Positions 25,450 through 35,392 of a stretch of DNA of 64,000 nucleotides are shown here, one piece after another; position 1 is the stretch's first letter; every line of letters begins with the position of its first letter. The notes under the pieces are model-generated. The model was given only the letters and a program-made list of their open reading frames with translations. It had not been told where the DNA came from and did no database searches. The DNA is from Planctomycetota bacterium (GTDB taxonomy: Bacteria > Planctomycetota > UBA1135), in the NCBI GenBank assembly GCA_021776795.1, contig JAJFFC010000017.1, positions 62,001 to 126,000 on the forward strand. Reading direction: 5' to 3'. A program made the position numbers and the translations under genes.

Positions 25450-27471
25450 TTAGAACGACATGCCCACGGTAAGGAACACCTGATAACTCGGTTCACCACG
25501 GCGTCGGTCAGGATTCCAAGCCATGTCCAGCCGCAAGGCGCCCACCGGAAGCAAATAGCGCAGGCCGGTGCCGACGCCCCAACGCAAATCGCCAAAGATG
25601 TCATCGGCGCGTAGGCCGACATTACCGGCATCGACAAAGGCAGATGCCCAAAGGTTGTTCTTGACCTTTTGACGCAGCTCCACACTCGCCGTGTGAAAAC
25701 TCTCGCCGCCAAGTGGTTCAATATTGATGTCGAGCGGGCCCAATTCTCCTTCACGGAAACTGCGCACACTATCCTCGCCGCCATTGAAGAAGCGCTCTTG
25801 CAGGGGAAGGCGCTCGGTGGAGCCGAGTGGCCAGGCTAGACCTGCACTCCAGGCGAAACCCAGTACGCGGTCTTGCTCGCGGGTGAGCGAAATTAAACGG
25901 CTCAAATCTACCCGTGAACGCAAGAAGGCCGCTTCGCCACCGAGGAAATGGTCGCCAGCCCACTCAAAGCGAACCCGCGCCAAGCTGCCAGCAGTTGGAT
26001 TGAACAAGTCATTGCGCGAGTCATACTCGGGTTGCGTGAAGAACGAGGAAATGTTGACATCTTCCGCAATTACTTCAGAACTAGTGAGGACCGTCACCGC
26101 AGAAACATTGCTGCGCCGGAAAGACCAACCGCCACTTAGGTTCCAGCGCGGCGTGAATTCGCGCTGCAGATTCCAACCGAAGCCGAGCTCCTCTCGGGTA
26201 AACGAAGGCTCTTGGCGTCTGCGGATATAGACCGGCAGGTCTAGAGAGATTTCACTTCCCAATAACCAAGGGTCGGTCCAACCGATTTCAGCGGCCCATC
26301 CCACTTGGGAGGCATCGAGGCTACTGCGGAAACGCCTGCCGGTGCCAAACAAATTGCGTTCCACAAAAGAAGTGCCGATGCGAATCCCCTCATAACTGCC
26401 ATAGCCGCTGCGGAAGCTCAACTCTTTGGCCAAGCTTTCTTCCACGGTCACAATCAGTGGTCGCTCTTCTGGACCCTGTGCACCCGGCCCCAAGTCCATC
26501 TTGATGGTGCGAAATAAGCCTGTTCGAAACAGGCGCACAAAGGCGTCATCGAGCTTTTCCCGGTCATAAGCCTCGCCAACTTCCATGCCTAGGCGCTGGC
26601 GCACAAAGTCGGGGTTTGTGCGCTCCACACCCTCGACGACAATCTCACTGTATGTGGTTGCCGCGCCCGGCTCGATTGTCACGGCAAGCAAGACATCGCC
26701 AGTTTTACGATCGCGGGATTCTACGAGATGAACCTTGGTTTCCGGGTAAGCTGCCCGCGCATAGAGGAAACGCAATCGTTGTGCTAACTCTACCTGACGG
26801 CGAGGAAAGTAGGGCAAGCCCACTAAAGAAGAGGCCACTTCTTGGCAAGCCTCTTCGCCAAGAGGCCCGGCATCTAAGAACGAAATATTGCGCAGGACAT
26901 ACCCGGTGCCCTCTTCAATGACGAGTCGAGCTCCACGCCGCTGCTCGGCCCTTTGCTCGAGATACTCGGGCGCCGACACTTTGGTTTCCAGGTAACCGAG
27001 CTGCCAATAGGCTTCTTGAATCGCACTCGGCAGGCCTTGCAGTTGGCTGCGGCGGAAGGGTGACTTGCTGGTTCCTTCTGGGCTCACGCCAATCAACCCA
27101 GCGAGTTGCTCTGGAGTTAGGGCAGTTGCGCCTGGGAAAGTAAGCGCTCCCAATAGAAGTGGCTTCCCTTCTTGAATCAAAAAACGGGCGAGGTATTGCG
27201 GTGGAGCTTGCTCTAGTTGCCAATCCACTTCGACGTCGGGGAATCCTTCTGCGCGGTAAGCCTCTTCCATCAAGAAAGCCGCGTCATCTAGAGCACTAGG
27301 TTGTTGGCCCTTGCGCCGAAAGGCATCGAGCTCCAGTTCGGCGGCCTTACGTAAGGCGCCTTCGGAAAGGGTTTCCCGTCCGACGAATTGGATTTCCAGC
27401 GGCACCGGCTCCTGCGCGGCAGCGTTTTGGGCGGGCAACCAAGCCACCATGGAGAGTAAGGCCAAGATCAT
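25450..27471 (-). CDS. Omp85-family outer-membrane assembly protein (BamA/TamA-like)
   Basis: 673 residues with a signal peptide, POTRA-like repeats in the first half (for example TTYSEIVVEGVERTNPDFVRQRLGMEVGEAYDREKLDDA split across repeats near residues 270-330) and a C-terminal 16-strand-type barrel with RNLFGTGRRFR and FNGGEDSVRSFRE, the latter resembling the conserved L6 region of Omp85 proteins. The last residue is phenylalanine, as in barrel proteins recognised by the BAM machinery. The ATG overlaps the upstream TamB-like stop as ATGA, so the pair is best read as a TamA/TamB translocation module; BamA itself is the alternative. Confidence 0.88.
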   Translation of the reverse strand: MILALLSMVAWLPAQNAAAQEPVPLEIQFVGRETLSEGALRKAAELELDAFRRKGQQPSALDDAAFLMEEAYRAEGFPDVEVDWQLEQAPPQYLARFLIQEGKPLLLGALTFPGATALTPEQLAGLIGVSPEGTSKSPFRRSQLQGLPSAIQEAYWQLGYLETKVSAPEYLEQRAEQRRGARLVIEEGTGYVLRNISFLDAGPLGEEACQEVASSLVGLPYFPRRQVELAQRLRFLYARAAYPETKVHLVESRDRKTGDVLLAVTIEPGAATTYSEIVVEGVERTNPDFVRQRLGMEVGEAYDREKLDDAFVRLFRTGLFRTIKMDLGPGAQGPEERPLIVTVEESLAKELSFRSGYGSYEGIRIGTSFVERNLFGTGRRFRSSLDASQVGWAAEIGWTDPWLLGSEISLDLPVYIRRRQEPSFTREELGFGWNLQREFTPRWNLSGGWSFRRSNVSAVTVLTSSEVIAEDVNISSFFTQPEYDSRNDLFNPTAGSLARVRFEWAGDHFLGGEAAFLRSRVDLSRLISLTREQDRVLGFAWSAGLAWPLGSTERLPLQERFFNGGEDSVRSFREGELGPLDINIEPLGGESFHTASVELRQKVKNNLWASAFVDAGNVGLRADDIFGDLRWGVGTGLRYLLPVGALRLDMAWNPDRRRGEPSYQVFLTVGMSF

Positions 27472-30400
27472 CGAAAGCGCAGCAGCAACTCCAAGCCTAA
27501 GAAGTAATCCTCGAAGGCGTCGCGACCTCCTTCGAGATAAAGACTGTCATTCTCACGCCACACTTCATCACGTAGGCGCAATCGCCCGCTCAAAGTCTCG
27601 GCGCCGTTGCGGGTTTGATCGCGACCAAAGTTGATTTCGAGGCGGTCGAGGAGGGACTCTTCAGCATCGACCGAATCACTGCCAAAGAAAGTGGTTAAGA
27701 AATCGCGCGCCAGATAAAGCGCCGCCGTGCCCGCCGCGGCGCGACGATCCAAACGATTCGCCGGCGGCTGCCCGGTCGTCAGCAGCAAAATGATGTCTTG
27801 TTCTTGCAGCGGGGGAGTGCTGGAGAGCAAAACCTTGGGCTGGTCATAGGGTCCCGTCACGACAACTTGCACGTCGAAACCCTGGAGCGAAGCACGGCCA
27901 AACAGGTTGAGCTGCGGATGGAAGGGGTCGTCTTCCAAGAAACGCGCCACTGAAGGCTGCAAATACAGACGCGTGGCGGGGAGCGTCATCGAAACCTTAT
28001 CGAGGAAGACTTCTCCGCGTAACTTGGGAACCGCCCCCGTTCCCTCCAAGCGCAATGCTGGGCGCAACATGCCTCGCGCCAAATTGCTGCGCAGGCCGAT
28101 GCCCTCTTCCGAGGTCAGACCCACTGAGAACTGCAACTGATCCAATGGCGGCGCCAAGCGGAATAGCGTGAGTCCGCCAGGTGTGGGCGGACGTGGTGGA
28201 CCAATTGGCGAACGCAACAACGGAATGTTTTGCACCACCCGGCTATCGGTGAACGCCAAATCGCCACCAATCTGGAGTTTTGGCCAAACCCCTTGCACCG
28301 TAAGTTCGCTGTCGGCGCGGATTTTGATTCCCGAGGTGCGATAGAGCAGCAAGTCTTCCCCGCTTAAGCGCAGATCCGAATGCACCAGGCCATCGGCTTG
28401 ACGTTCCATGGTGCCTGCAAGCTGGAAGGGCGCTGCGCCAAGTTCTCCGCGACTATCGACAAGGCGAATGCCATCGGGGCCAAAGGCGGCATGCACCTCA
28501 AGGTCTTCGATGGAGGGAAGGCCAGGATCCTGAACCCGCAGCGCGGCCTCCTCCAAATCTAACTGACCGCGCCAAAGCGGGGCCCCCAGTGTGCCGTCGG
28601 CGCTGGCTTCGAAACCAAGGCGACCTTGCACGCGGCGCAAACTCGGCAAAGTCGACAGCCAGGAGAGGGCATCGATTTGCCCTTCCATCGTGGCTTCGAA
28701 GGGGAGGTCGGCAAAGTTGGTTTCCGCGAAAGCCGTGGGCTGCAAGCTTAGGCCCAAGGTGGCGGACCCACTTGCTTTCACTAATGGCCCGGCGGCACGC
28801 ACCTCTCGGATGCGTAAGCCTTGTCGATCCCATTCCAGCCCGACGTTCATATCGAAGGCAGGCAAGGCACTTTCTTCGTCTTTGGGGATGGGGCGCAATT
28901 CGGCGCCCTCAAGGCTGGCCTGCAAGTTCAAATCTTGCATCGAGCCCGTGAGGTGGGCACGGACGCTGGCGAGGCCTTCCCAGTCAAGCCAATCCGGTTC
29001 CAGTTGCGGAGTGTGGAATTGAAAGTCTAGCGAAGGGTTTTCCCCAAGTGGGTTCTGAATGGATCCATCCAGTTGCGCAATCTCTTTGGCCTCTTGAACC
29101 ACCAAGGTGGAAAGCACTAAATCCTGCTGGTGCCAAGTGGCCTCCATCCGAAAATCGAGGGCGCCAGGCGGTAGTTGTTTGGCGAGATCTCCCTGAGGCT
29201 GCCAACCATTGGCGTGAAGGAGTACACCGGCCTTAAGGCTTGAGGCCGCGCCTTCCATCTCAAAGTCGAGCGCGATATTCCCTTCGCGCAAGGGGATGTC
29301 CGCAGGAAGCCAATCGCGAACCCAGCCCTGATCACTGGCTTGGATCTCGCCGTCTGCGTAGAACACCATGTCCTGCCAATCTTGCTGAAGTCGATTCAGT
29401 TCAGGGATAGGCGGAAGGTGGTAACCCGAATGAGCGGCGACATTCATCGAAACGACCGCGTCTTGGTAACGAATCGGGTTGACCTCGAGACCATCTTGAT
29501 TCCAAACAAAGCCCAATTCCACTTCGGCTTGGTCAGGGAAGCCCTCGGGCGCCGCCGACGGTTGTGGCCGAAAGTTGCGCAGCGTCCAATGCCCCTCGAG
29601 AGTGGGCGCGGCCTGACTTCCGCCTAGATGAAGTTGGCCGTGCAGGGTTCCGGCTGCCAGCGGTAAAGCAGGCACGCCGGGAATCGTTTGCAAGGCCGCG
29701 AGATCAAAGCCATCACTTTGCACCGAGGCTGACCAAGGTTGGCCTTCTAGTGCAGGGTCTTTGGAAAAGGCGCTGGGAAGATCAGCCTCTAAGGCAAGCG
29801 ACCCTGCTGGGGTGAGTAGCTTCCACGAAGAAATCGCGAGAGCTTCGGTAGACCAATCCAATTCCATCGGCGCTTCCTGGCGCACCCAAGTTTTGCCGTC
29901 GGCGCTCTCCCAGAGGAAGGTCTCCATGGCGAGTCGCAGTGGCGGCATAACCTTGCCGAGGACGAATTCTTCTCGAGTGCTCAAAGCAAGCTGCCCGTGA
30001 CCTGCGGGGAGGACGCGTCCGTCCTCGAGGGGAAAATCCTCTTTGGCCTCGACCTCGAGCCGGAGCACAGGAAGCCCCAAGCGCCACTGTCCTTGGTCTA
30101 AGGCTATGGTGAATTCGGAAAGCGAAGCATCGGCGCGAAGGCGACTGCTATGCACCAAGGCTTGAGGAGCTCGCAGTTTGCCGTCGGCGTAGGCCAGCTG
30201 GAGCTTCACTTGCTCCAAGGCGCCGAACTCGCTGGGCGCTTCGAGTGCCATTCCCCAAGCGGTGGCAAAGCCCGGCCAATCTTGGCACTGGAAGGCGAGT
30301 TCGGAGGACCAGCTGGCCAAGGCTTGTTCGACGGTCCATGCCGAGGTGAGCTCTTGCGAGCTACGCCCCTTCCAAATCCAACTAGCCTGAGCCTGTTGCC

Positions 30401-31229
30401 CCTCGACGGCAATCTGCTCGATAGCCAGTTGAAGAGTCTCCGGCTGAGCCAAGGGAAGGCGAAGACGCAATTGCCCTCGTGCCGTGGCCTGTAAGTCAGG
30501 GGGCAGCGTTGAAGCCATCCAACTTTGCCACTGTGGATCCCAAGCCAAGCGCTGCAACTGAATGCCAGCGAGGAAATCCTCGCCTTCGAGTGCGAGTTGG
30601 GCACTCAGGTTTAGGTTTGGGCCACGCAACTGAAGTTGGCGCTTGTCCACGGCCTCTAGGAATTGGGCCAGCCCCATATGCTCAAGGCGAAGTTGTTCTT
30701 GCTGGTTGTCGCGCCAAAGCAGGTCTTTCACGGCAATTGGAGGCAGCTGCGGCCACCATTCCTGAAGAGCTTCGAGGCCGGAAGGCTCTGTGCTGGGCGT
30801 GTCCTGAACCTGATGACCCAACAAATCGGTATGGACCGCCAGCTCCTTCAGCAAGACCCCGTGAACTCCGGCAAGTCCCTGCTTCCAAAGCGAGGGAAGA
30901 TGAAAATCCACGCGCAGCTTGGCCAAAGTCACCTGCTGCAGCGCTTGCTCATCCTTCGGCTGAACAGAAATCCCGTGCAACTCAAGGTAGCTCCAGCCGT
31001 CGGTCTCGAGAGTCTTGTAATCGAGGGTAAAGGCTGCCGCATCTGCCTGATTCACCAACAAGGGGCGCAGGGCCCACGGTAGCCACAGGGAGCGCAGAAA
31101 CAAGGCGAGCGCCAGCACCACAACGAGTGCCGTAAGGCCAATCCGCACCCGTCGCCATTTCGATCGACGGGGTTTCGCAGGCGGGGACGAGGAGTCGTCC
31201 TCGGGCGGTGGGGATGAAGTCTGGGACAC
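27468..31229 (-). CDS. TamB-like translocation/assembly module protein (DUF490)
   Basis: 1253 residues starting at GTG 31229. A short charged N-terminus precedes one membrane helix (IGLTALVVVLALALFLRSLW), followed by a long beta-rich, AsmA/TamB-like body and a C-terminal DUF490 region containing ILLLTTGQPPANRLDRRAAA and LEINFGRDQ. TamB-type proteins span the periplasm and work with an Omp85 partner in outer-membrane protein or lipid transport. The partner gene overlaps its stop by four bases. A CTAA-rich, 157-base gap separates it from the divergent rimK-like gene. Confidence 0.87.
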   Translation of the reverse strand: MSQTSSPPPEDDSSSPPAKPRRSKWRRVRIGLTALVVVLALALFLRSLWLPWALRPLLVNQADAAAFTLDYKTLETDGWSYLELHGISVQPKDEQALQQVTLAKLRVDFHLPSLWKQGLAGVHGVLLKELAVHTDLLGHQVQDTPSTEPSGLEALQEWWPQLPPIAVKDLLWRDNQQEQLRLEHMGLAQFLEAVDKRQLQLRGPNLNLSAQLALEGEDFLAGIQLQRLAWDPQWQSWMASTLPPDLQATARGQLRLRLPLAQPETLQLAIEQIAVEGQQAQASWIWKGRSSQELTSAWTVEQALASWSSELAFQCQDWPGFATAWGMALEAPSEFGALEQVKLQLAYADGKLRAPQALVHSSRLRADASLSEFTIALDQGQWRLGLPVLRLEVEAKEDFPLEDGRVLPAGHGQLALSTREEFVLGKVMPPLRLAMETFLWESADGKTWVRQEAPMELDWSTEALAISSWKLLTPAGSLALEADLPSAFSKDPALEGQPWSASVQSDGFDLAALQTIPGVPALPLAAGTLHGQLHLGGSQAAPTLEGHWTLRNFRPQPSAAPEGFPDQAEVELGFVWNQDGLEVNPIRYQDAVVSMNVAAHSGYHLPPIPELNRLQQDWQDMVFYADGEIQASDQGWVRDWLPADIPLREGNIALDFEMEGAASSLKAGVLLHANGWQPQGDLAKQLPPGALDFRMEATWHQQDLVLSTLVVQEAKEIAQLDGSIQNPLGENPSLDFQFHTPQLEPDWLDWEGLASVRAHLTGSMQDLNLQASLEGAELRPIPKDEESALPAFDMNVGLEWDRQGLRIREVRAAGPLVKASGSATLGLSLQPTAFAETNFADLPFEATMEGQIDALSWLSTLPSLRRVQGRLGFEASADGTLGAPLWRGQLDLEEAALRVQDPGLPSIEDLEVHAAFGPDGIRLVDSRGELGAAPFQLAGTMERQADGLVHSDLRLSGEDLLLYRTSGIKIRADSELTVQGVWPKLQIGGDLAFTDSRVVQNIPLLRSPIGPPRPPTPGGLTLFRLAPPLDQLQFSVGLTSEEGIGLRSNLARGMLRPALRLEGTGAVPKLRGEVFLDKVSMTLPATRLYLQPSVARFLEDDPFHPQLNLFGRASLQGFDVQVVVTGPYDQPKVLLSSTPPLQEQDIILLLTTGQPPANRLDRRAAAGTAALYLARDFLTTFFGSDSVDAEESLLDRLEINFGRDQTRNGAETLSGRLRLRDEVWRENDSLYLEGGRDAFEDYFLGLELLLRFR

Positions 31230-31386
31230 GAGTGGTCTCGCTTAGCAGACCAGTTTACGGGCAAGGGCTCTGAACCCCGGGGCAAATATTTGGGCCGATT
31301 CGGGTAATTGCATGAAGCAAGTTTGGGGCAATCACCTATTCTTTATCCGCGGCTCCTAGATTTCCTTTAGGACCCCGTACCCCAAA

Positions 31387-32613
31387 ATGAAACTTGCCAT
31401 TCTTTCGCGCAGTCCTCGTTGCTACAGCACGAGACGCCTGCGCCAGGCTGCCGAGGATCGCGATCTTCGCGTCAAGGTGCTCGACACGACCAAGTTTGCG
31501 ATTGATTTGGACCGGGCGACCCCGGACCTATATTTTCGCAGCAAACGACTGAGTCATTACGACGCCATTTTGCCGCGCATTGGCGCCTCCATTACCTACT
31601 TTGGTACGGCGGTCGTGCGCCAATTCGAACAAATCGGCGTGTTCAGCGCCAACAGCTCGGCAGGCATTAACAACACCCGCGACAAATTGCGCTGCATGCA
31701 GATTTTGTCGCGTCATGACATCGGGATTCCGGCGACGACCTTTGTACGGGACCGTCAAGATGTCCTTCCTGCCATTGAGCGGATTGGCGGCGCTCCGGTG
31801 GTGATTAAGTTGCTCGAGGGCACACAAGGGGTCGGCGTGATTTTGGCCGAAACCGTAAAAGTTGCTGAAGCGATCATTGAGACTTTGCAAAGCGCGCGGC
31901 AAAACGTGCTGGTGCAGAAGTTTGTCGCCGAAAGCCGAGGCCGCGATGTCCGCGCCTTCGTCGTCGGAGACCGTGTGGTTGCGGCCATGCGGCGCGTGGC
32001 CCAGGGCCAGGAGTTTCGCAGCAACGTCCACCGCGGTGGCCGTGCCGAAGCCGTCGACCTTGATCCGGAATATGCGCGTACGGCAGTGCGTTCGGCGCAA
32101 ATCATGGGCCTGCGGATTGCTGGCGTGGACATGCTCGAAGGCGAGGACGGACCCAAGGTGATGGAGCTCAACAGTAGCCCAGGGCTGGAAGGAATCGAAA
32201 CTGCCACTGGCATCGATGTCGCTGGTTCCGTAATGGACTACATCAAGGATCAAGTGCAGTTCCCAGACATTGATTTGCGCCAGCGCCTTTCGGTTTCGGC
32301 TGGCTTTGGCGTTGCCGAGCTGACCATTCCCACTCCGTCCAATCTCATCGGCAAGACCATTCGCGAGAGTGGTCTGCGCGAATCCGATATCTCCATCCTG
32401 ACCCTGCAACGCGGAGTGACCGTGGTGCCGAATCCGCGTGGGTCGAGGGAGTTGGAAGCTGGAGATCGACTGTTGTGCTTTGGTCGCCTGTCTTCCATGA
32501 AGACCTTGCTGCCGAAAAGCATCAAGCGTCGGCGCCTTCGCTCGCTACCGAAGTCCGCGCAGAAGATTGTGGAGCAAGTTCATCGGGAAGCCCATCCCGA
32601 GGACACCCTATGA
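31387..32613 (+). CDS. RimK-type alpha-L-glutamate ligase fused to an RCK_C/TrkA_C-like domain
   Basis: The first 300 residues form an ATP-grasp ligase of the RimK family: KLAILSRSPRCYSTRRL, PRIGASITYFGTAVVRQFE, VVIKLLEGTQGVGV and the metal-binding VMELNSSPGLEGIE. RimK members add glutamate to proteins or cofactors. The last 100 residues (ELTIPTPSNLIGKTIRESGLRE, VVPNPRGSRELEAGDRLLCFG) match the RCK_C ligand-binding domain of potassium-channel regulators, an added module giving 408 residues instead of about 300. The stop overlaps an M14/aspartoacylase-type gene as ATGA, a common RimK partner. The RCK_C-like domain may sense a small molecule; this is inference. Confidence 0.88.
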   Translation: MKLAILSRSPRCYSTRRLRQAAEDRDLRVKVLDTTKFAIDLDRATPDLYFRSKRLSHYDAILPRIGASITYFGTAVVRQFEQIGVFSANSSAGINNTRDKLRCMQILSRHDIGIPATTFVRDRQDVLPAIERIGGAPVVIKLLEGTQGVGVILAETVKVAEAIIETLQSARQNVLVQKFVAESRGRDVRAFVVGDRVVAAMRRVAQGQEFRSNVHRGGRAEAVDLDPEYARTAVRSAQIMGLRIAGVDMLEGEDGPKVMELNSSPGLEGIETATGIDVAGSVMDYIKDQVQFPDIDLRQRLSVSAGFGVAELTIPTPSNLIGKTIRESGLRESDISILTLQRGVTVVPNPRGSRELEAGDRLLCFGRLSSMKTLLPKSIKRRRLRSLPKSAQKIVEQVHREAHPEDTL

Positions 32614-33701
32614 GCGACAAGCCGTCGCGTAAGCCAGGCTGGAGTTGGCCCGAGGGTGATTTAGCCCCCGGCGAACGCCGCGACATGGCAATTCATGCCA
32701 CCGAAGGTTTCTCTGGGCAAGCTCTGGAGATTCCGATTCATGTTTGGCGTGGCAAGGAAGACGGACCGACAGTTTTCGTCACCGCAGCTTTGCACGGCGA
32801 CGAAATCAATGGCACCGGCGCTGTGCGCGAAATGATTTTGGACCCGGGCTTTGAGTTGGAGCGTGGTTGCCTGTTGTTGGTGCCGGTGCTCAACGTGCTC
32901 GGCTTTGAGCGCCACAGTCGTTACCTGCCCGACCGCCGCGATCTGAACCGATCCTTCCCCGGTTCCAATAGCGGCAGCATGGCCTCGCGCTTTGCTCAGC
33001 GCATTTTTGAAGAGGTCATTCTGCGTTCTGATTTCGGCATCGATCTGCACTCGGCAGCGGTGCGCCGCACCAACTACCCGCATATTCGCGGTGATTTTTC
33101 GAATCCAGAAGTCGATCGGCTAGCGCGGGCCTTTGGTACCGAAATCATGGTCGACACCATCGGCCCAAAGGGGTCCATGCGTCGCGCCGCCTGTGATGTC
33201 GGCTGCCCCACCATCTTGCTCGAGGCCGGAGAGGTCTGGAAGGTAGAACCGACCGTGGTCGAGGTGACCCACCGTGGCATTCTCTCGGTCTTGCGCAGTC
33301 TCAACATGGTCGAAGGCAAGCCGCATAAACCGGAATTCAGGATCATCGCCAAGAAAACAGCTTGGTTGCGTGCCGAGGCTGGTGGCTTTTTGCGCTTCCA
33401 TGCTGCCCCCGGGGAAATCGTTGAGGAAGGCCAGACGCTTGCCACCAACACCAGCCTGCTCGGGCGCGAACAAAGCACCATTGTCAGCCCGATGGACGGG
33501 GTGATTTTGGGAATGACCACGCTGCCTTCGGTGGCACCTGGTGACCCGGTGTTGAACATCGGGCGTTTGCGTCAACCGATCGAACGCATCGAGAAGAAGG
33601 TGGACAATCTCACGCAGGATTCCTTGCACGAGCGCATCGTTTCGGACCTCAGCTCCAGCGTGATGGTCGACGACCTGGAAGACAAGCCCGATCCCGCCTA
33701 A
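32610..33701 (+). CDS. Succinylglutamate desuccinylase/aspartoacylase family (M14-like) zinc hydrolase
   Basis: 363 residues from ATG 32610, which overlaps the RimK-like stop as ATGA. Zinc-site motifs are HGDE in TAALHGDEINGTG and a later histidine in GIDLHSAAVRRTNYPH; RDLNRSFPG matches the substrate-binding arginine block. The C-terminal SPMDGVILGMTTLPSVAPG is the usual beta-rich domain. Family members hydrolyse N-acyl amino acids or amide-linked glutamates. Pairing with a glutamate ligase suggests removal or processing of the same modification. The last codons lie inside a 31-base direct repeat (33694-33724) whose other copy contains the end of the ABC permease gene. Confidence 0.88.
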   Translation: MSDKPSRKPGWSWPEGDLAPGERRDMAIHATEGFSGQALEIPIHVWRGKEDGPTVFVTAALHGDEINGTGAVREMILDPGFELERGCLLLVPVLNVLGFERHSRYLPDRRDLNRSFPGSNSGSMASRFAQRIFEEVILRSDFGIDLHSAAVRRTNYPHIRGDFSNPEVDRLARAFGTEIMVDTIGPKGSMRRAACDVGCPTILLEAGEVWKVEPTVVEVTHRGILSVLRSLNMVEGKPHKPEFRIIAKKTAWLRAEAGGFLRFHAAPGEIVEEGQTLATNTSLLGREQSTIVSPMDGVILGMTTLPSVAPGDPVLNIGRLRQPIERIEKKVDNLTQDSLHERIVSDLSSSVMVDDLEDKPDPA

Positions 33702-33724
33702 AAATCCCGACTACGGAAACCCCA
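33694..33724. repeat. 31-bp direct repeat, left copy
   Basis: Perfect match to 35393-35423, beginning CCGCCTAAAAATCCC and ending GGAAACCCCA. This copy includes the last codon and stop of the M14-like gene. The bases outside the two copies differ, so the match stops sharply. It marks the left edge of the inserted PD40 paralogue segment. Confidence 0.95.
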
Positions 33725-33744
33725 TAAGCAAGGCCTCTTTGTGA

Positions 33745-35323
33745 TCATAGTTCAATCAAATTGGTGACCTTGCCAGTGAAGATATCCACTCCTTGAACAA
33801 CTAAGCCGCAAACTCCGGATGGTGCAAAAAAGTATGCTGAGGCAAAGCCGCGTGGGGAAGTCCGGTATTTTCCAATCCAAGTGGGGTTTGATATTCCAAG
33901 ATGAATTTCGGCCCCAGGGGGATTCGGCTTAGTGAATCTACCGCTTGTTCCATAAAAAAAGGCCAAATTGTGTCCGATGCTTCCACCGGTTACTTCGAGT
34001 TCCATGTTGCCAGGGCACGCCCCCTTTCTAACTAGGCTAATTCCTTTACGGTTATGTATGAAGATGTCGCGTTTAAAATTTTCATCATTTGGGACAAGGT
34101 CAATTGCGCCGCTATCAAAGGAAATGAAATCTCCGTGTTCCGAAATGGATGGCCCATACCCCCCTCCGTTGGGCAACTTGCCCAGGAGATTGTTTACAGG
34201 TGAGGTTGTTCGGGCAATCAGGCGGTCATGAATATAGATGGATGAGTTGAATTGACCTATTAGGAAGTTGGTTGCATCCGAATAAAAGGCAATCGCCCTT
34301 CCATCCATGGAAAGGTCACACCCGTAGGAGGCACCATTTCCCTGACCCCTATGAGTGCTAATGCTGGCAATCCCTGTGCGGCCGATTGCTCGGTCAAAAA
34401 AAAAAGACATCCTGTAACCCATTGTTGTCATTGGCGACGAGATTGTTAGCGTAGCTTTCAAAGGCGACGATTTGTCCGTCTCCTGATATGGAAGGTTTGG
34501 ATGATTTTGCATTTGCTTCAAGACCTAAAGCTCCGATGCTGATTCTCTCCATCGTGGCTTGGGCTCGGTCATACACGAAAATATCGCTTGCGCCATTTGT
34601 GTCATTGGGGACCAAATTGGAAGCATTGCTTCCAAATGCAACATACCGCCCGTTGGCAGAAATGCTGGGTTCGAGGGAGTCACCGTTGCCTCCAATCCCA
34701 AACAAGCCAGGACTTACGATTTCGATTTGCCCACTAATTCGGTCGTAAACGAAAATATCGTAGAAGCCATTTGTATCTCCGGGAACAAGATTGTCGGCGG
34801 AGCTATGGAAGGTAGTGAATTGTCCATCATGAGATAGGCTCGGAGCTGCAAATCCAGAAGATGACCCATTTCCGTCTCGCCCTTGTGGGCTAACGCTTAT
34901 TTGAGTGATAGCTCCAGTGGCAACCTCAAAGAGAAATACATCTTTGTTCGAACCGTGCACGGAGGGAGAAAGGCTTTCCCAACTCCAGAATGCCACAAAC
35001 CGCCCATCGCCAGATACCTCAGGGTCATGACCAGAACCTGTATAGCCAAATTGATCAATGCTTACCGCGATGGTCTCGCCGTTCCTTCGGTCATGAAGAA
35101 AACAGTCATTGCGATTGTTCCAATCATCGTCGACAAGGTTGTCGGCGACACTATCAAATGCAACGAAACGCCCATTACTAGAGATGGAAGAACGACCAGA
35201 ATCATCGTTCGCTTCGTTTCCAATTGAGTCGAGGCTGACCCTCGCATTGCTCTGTGCCTCCACACTTTGGCTGAATAGCGGAGTTAGAAGCAAAGCCAGT
35301 ATCGTGGAAGCATCTTTTGCCAT
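33745..35323 (-). pseudogene. Third PD40-repeat paralogue (C), split by a T10 tract
   Basis: The minus-strand gene begins at ATG 35323 with a signal peptide (MAKDASTILALLLTPLFSQSVEAQ) and PD40 blades. It meets TGA at 34396-34394 directly after a run of ten T (plus-strand A 34396-34405). Past the run another frame continues the blades (FFFDRAIGRTGIASIS) to a C-terminal domain like that of the paralogues (ELEVTGGSIGHNLAFFYGTSG) and stops at 33745. With nine T the whole gene would be 525 residues, matching the 528-529 of the other copies. It may be a true pseudogene, a phase-variable or slippage-corrected gene, or an assembly error in the homopolymer. It is more AT-rich than the flanking genes. 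Confidence 0.8.
34396..34405. repeat. A10/T10 homopolymer at the frameshift of paralogue C
   Basis: Ten A on the plus strand (T on the coding strand). Nine would keep the gene in frame; ten brings TGA immediately after it. It is the longest homopolymer I noticed in the window. Confidence 0.9.
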
Positions 35324-35374
35324 GGTATTGGTGCTCACATCAAACTCTGTGCCAGGTGAACTTGCACTGCTGGA

Positions 35375-35388
35375 GTGCGAAGTCGCAC
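35375..35388. repeat. Short hairpin beside the right direct repeat
   Basis: GTGCGA-AG-TCGCAC, a perfect 6-base inverted repeat with a 2-base spacer, four bases inside the right 31-bp repeat. Possibly a recombinase or regulator site, possibly chance. Confidence 0.4.
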
Positions 35389-35392
35389 GTGG

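Noticed and set aside
25422-25784. Upstream extension of the lipoprotein sulfatase
   Set aside because: It lies over the end of the BamA-like gene, and the lipoprotein signal needs the start at 25421.
33725-35392. Insertion considered as an IS element or integron cassette
   Set aside because: No transposase or integrase, no terminal inverted repeats, and no recognisable attC-type ends; only the long direct repeat is seen.
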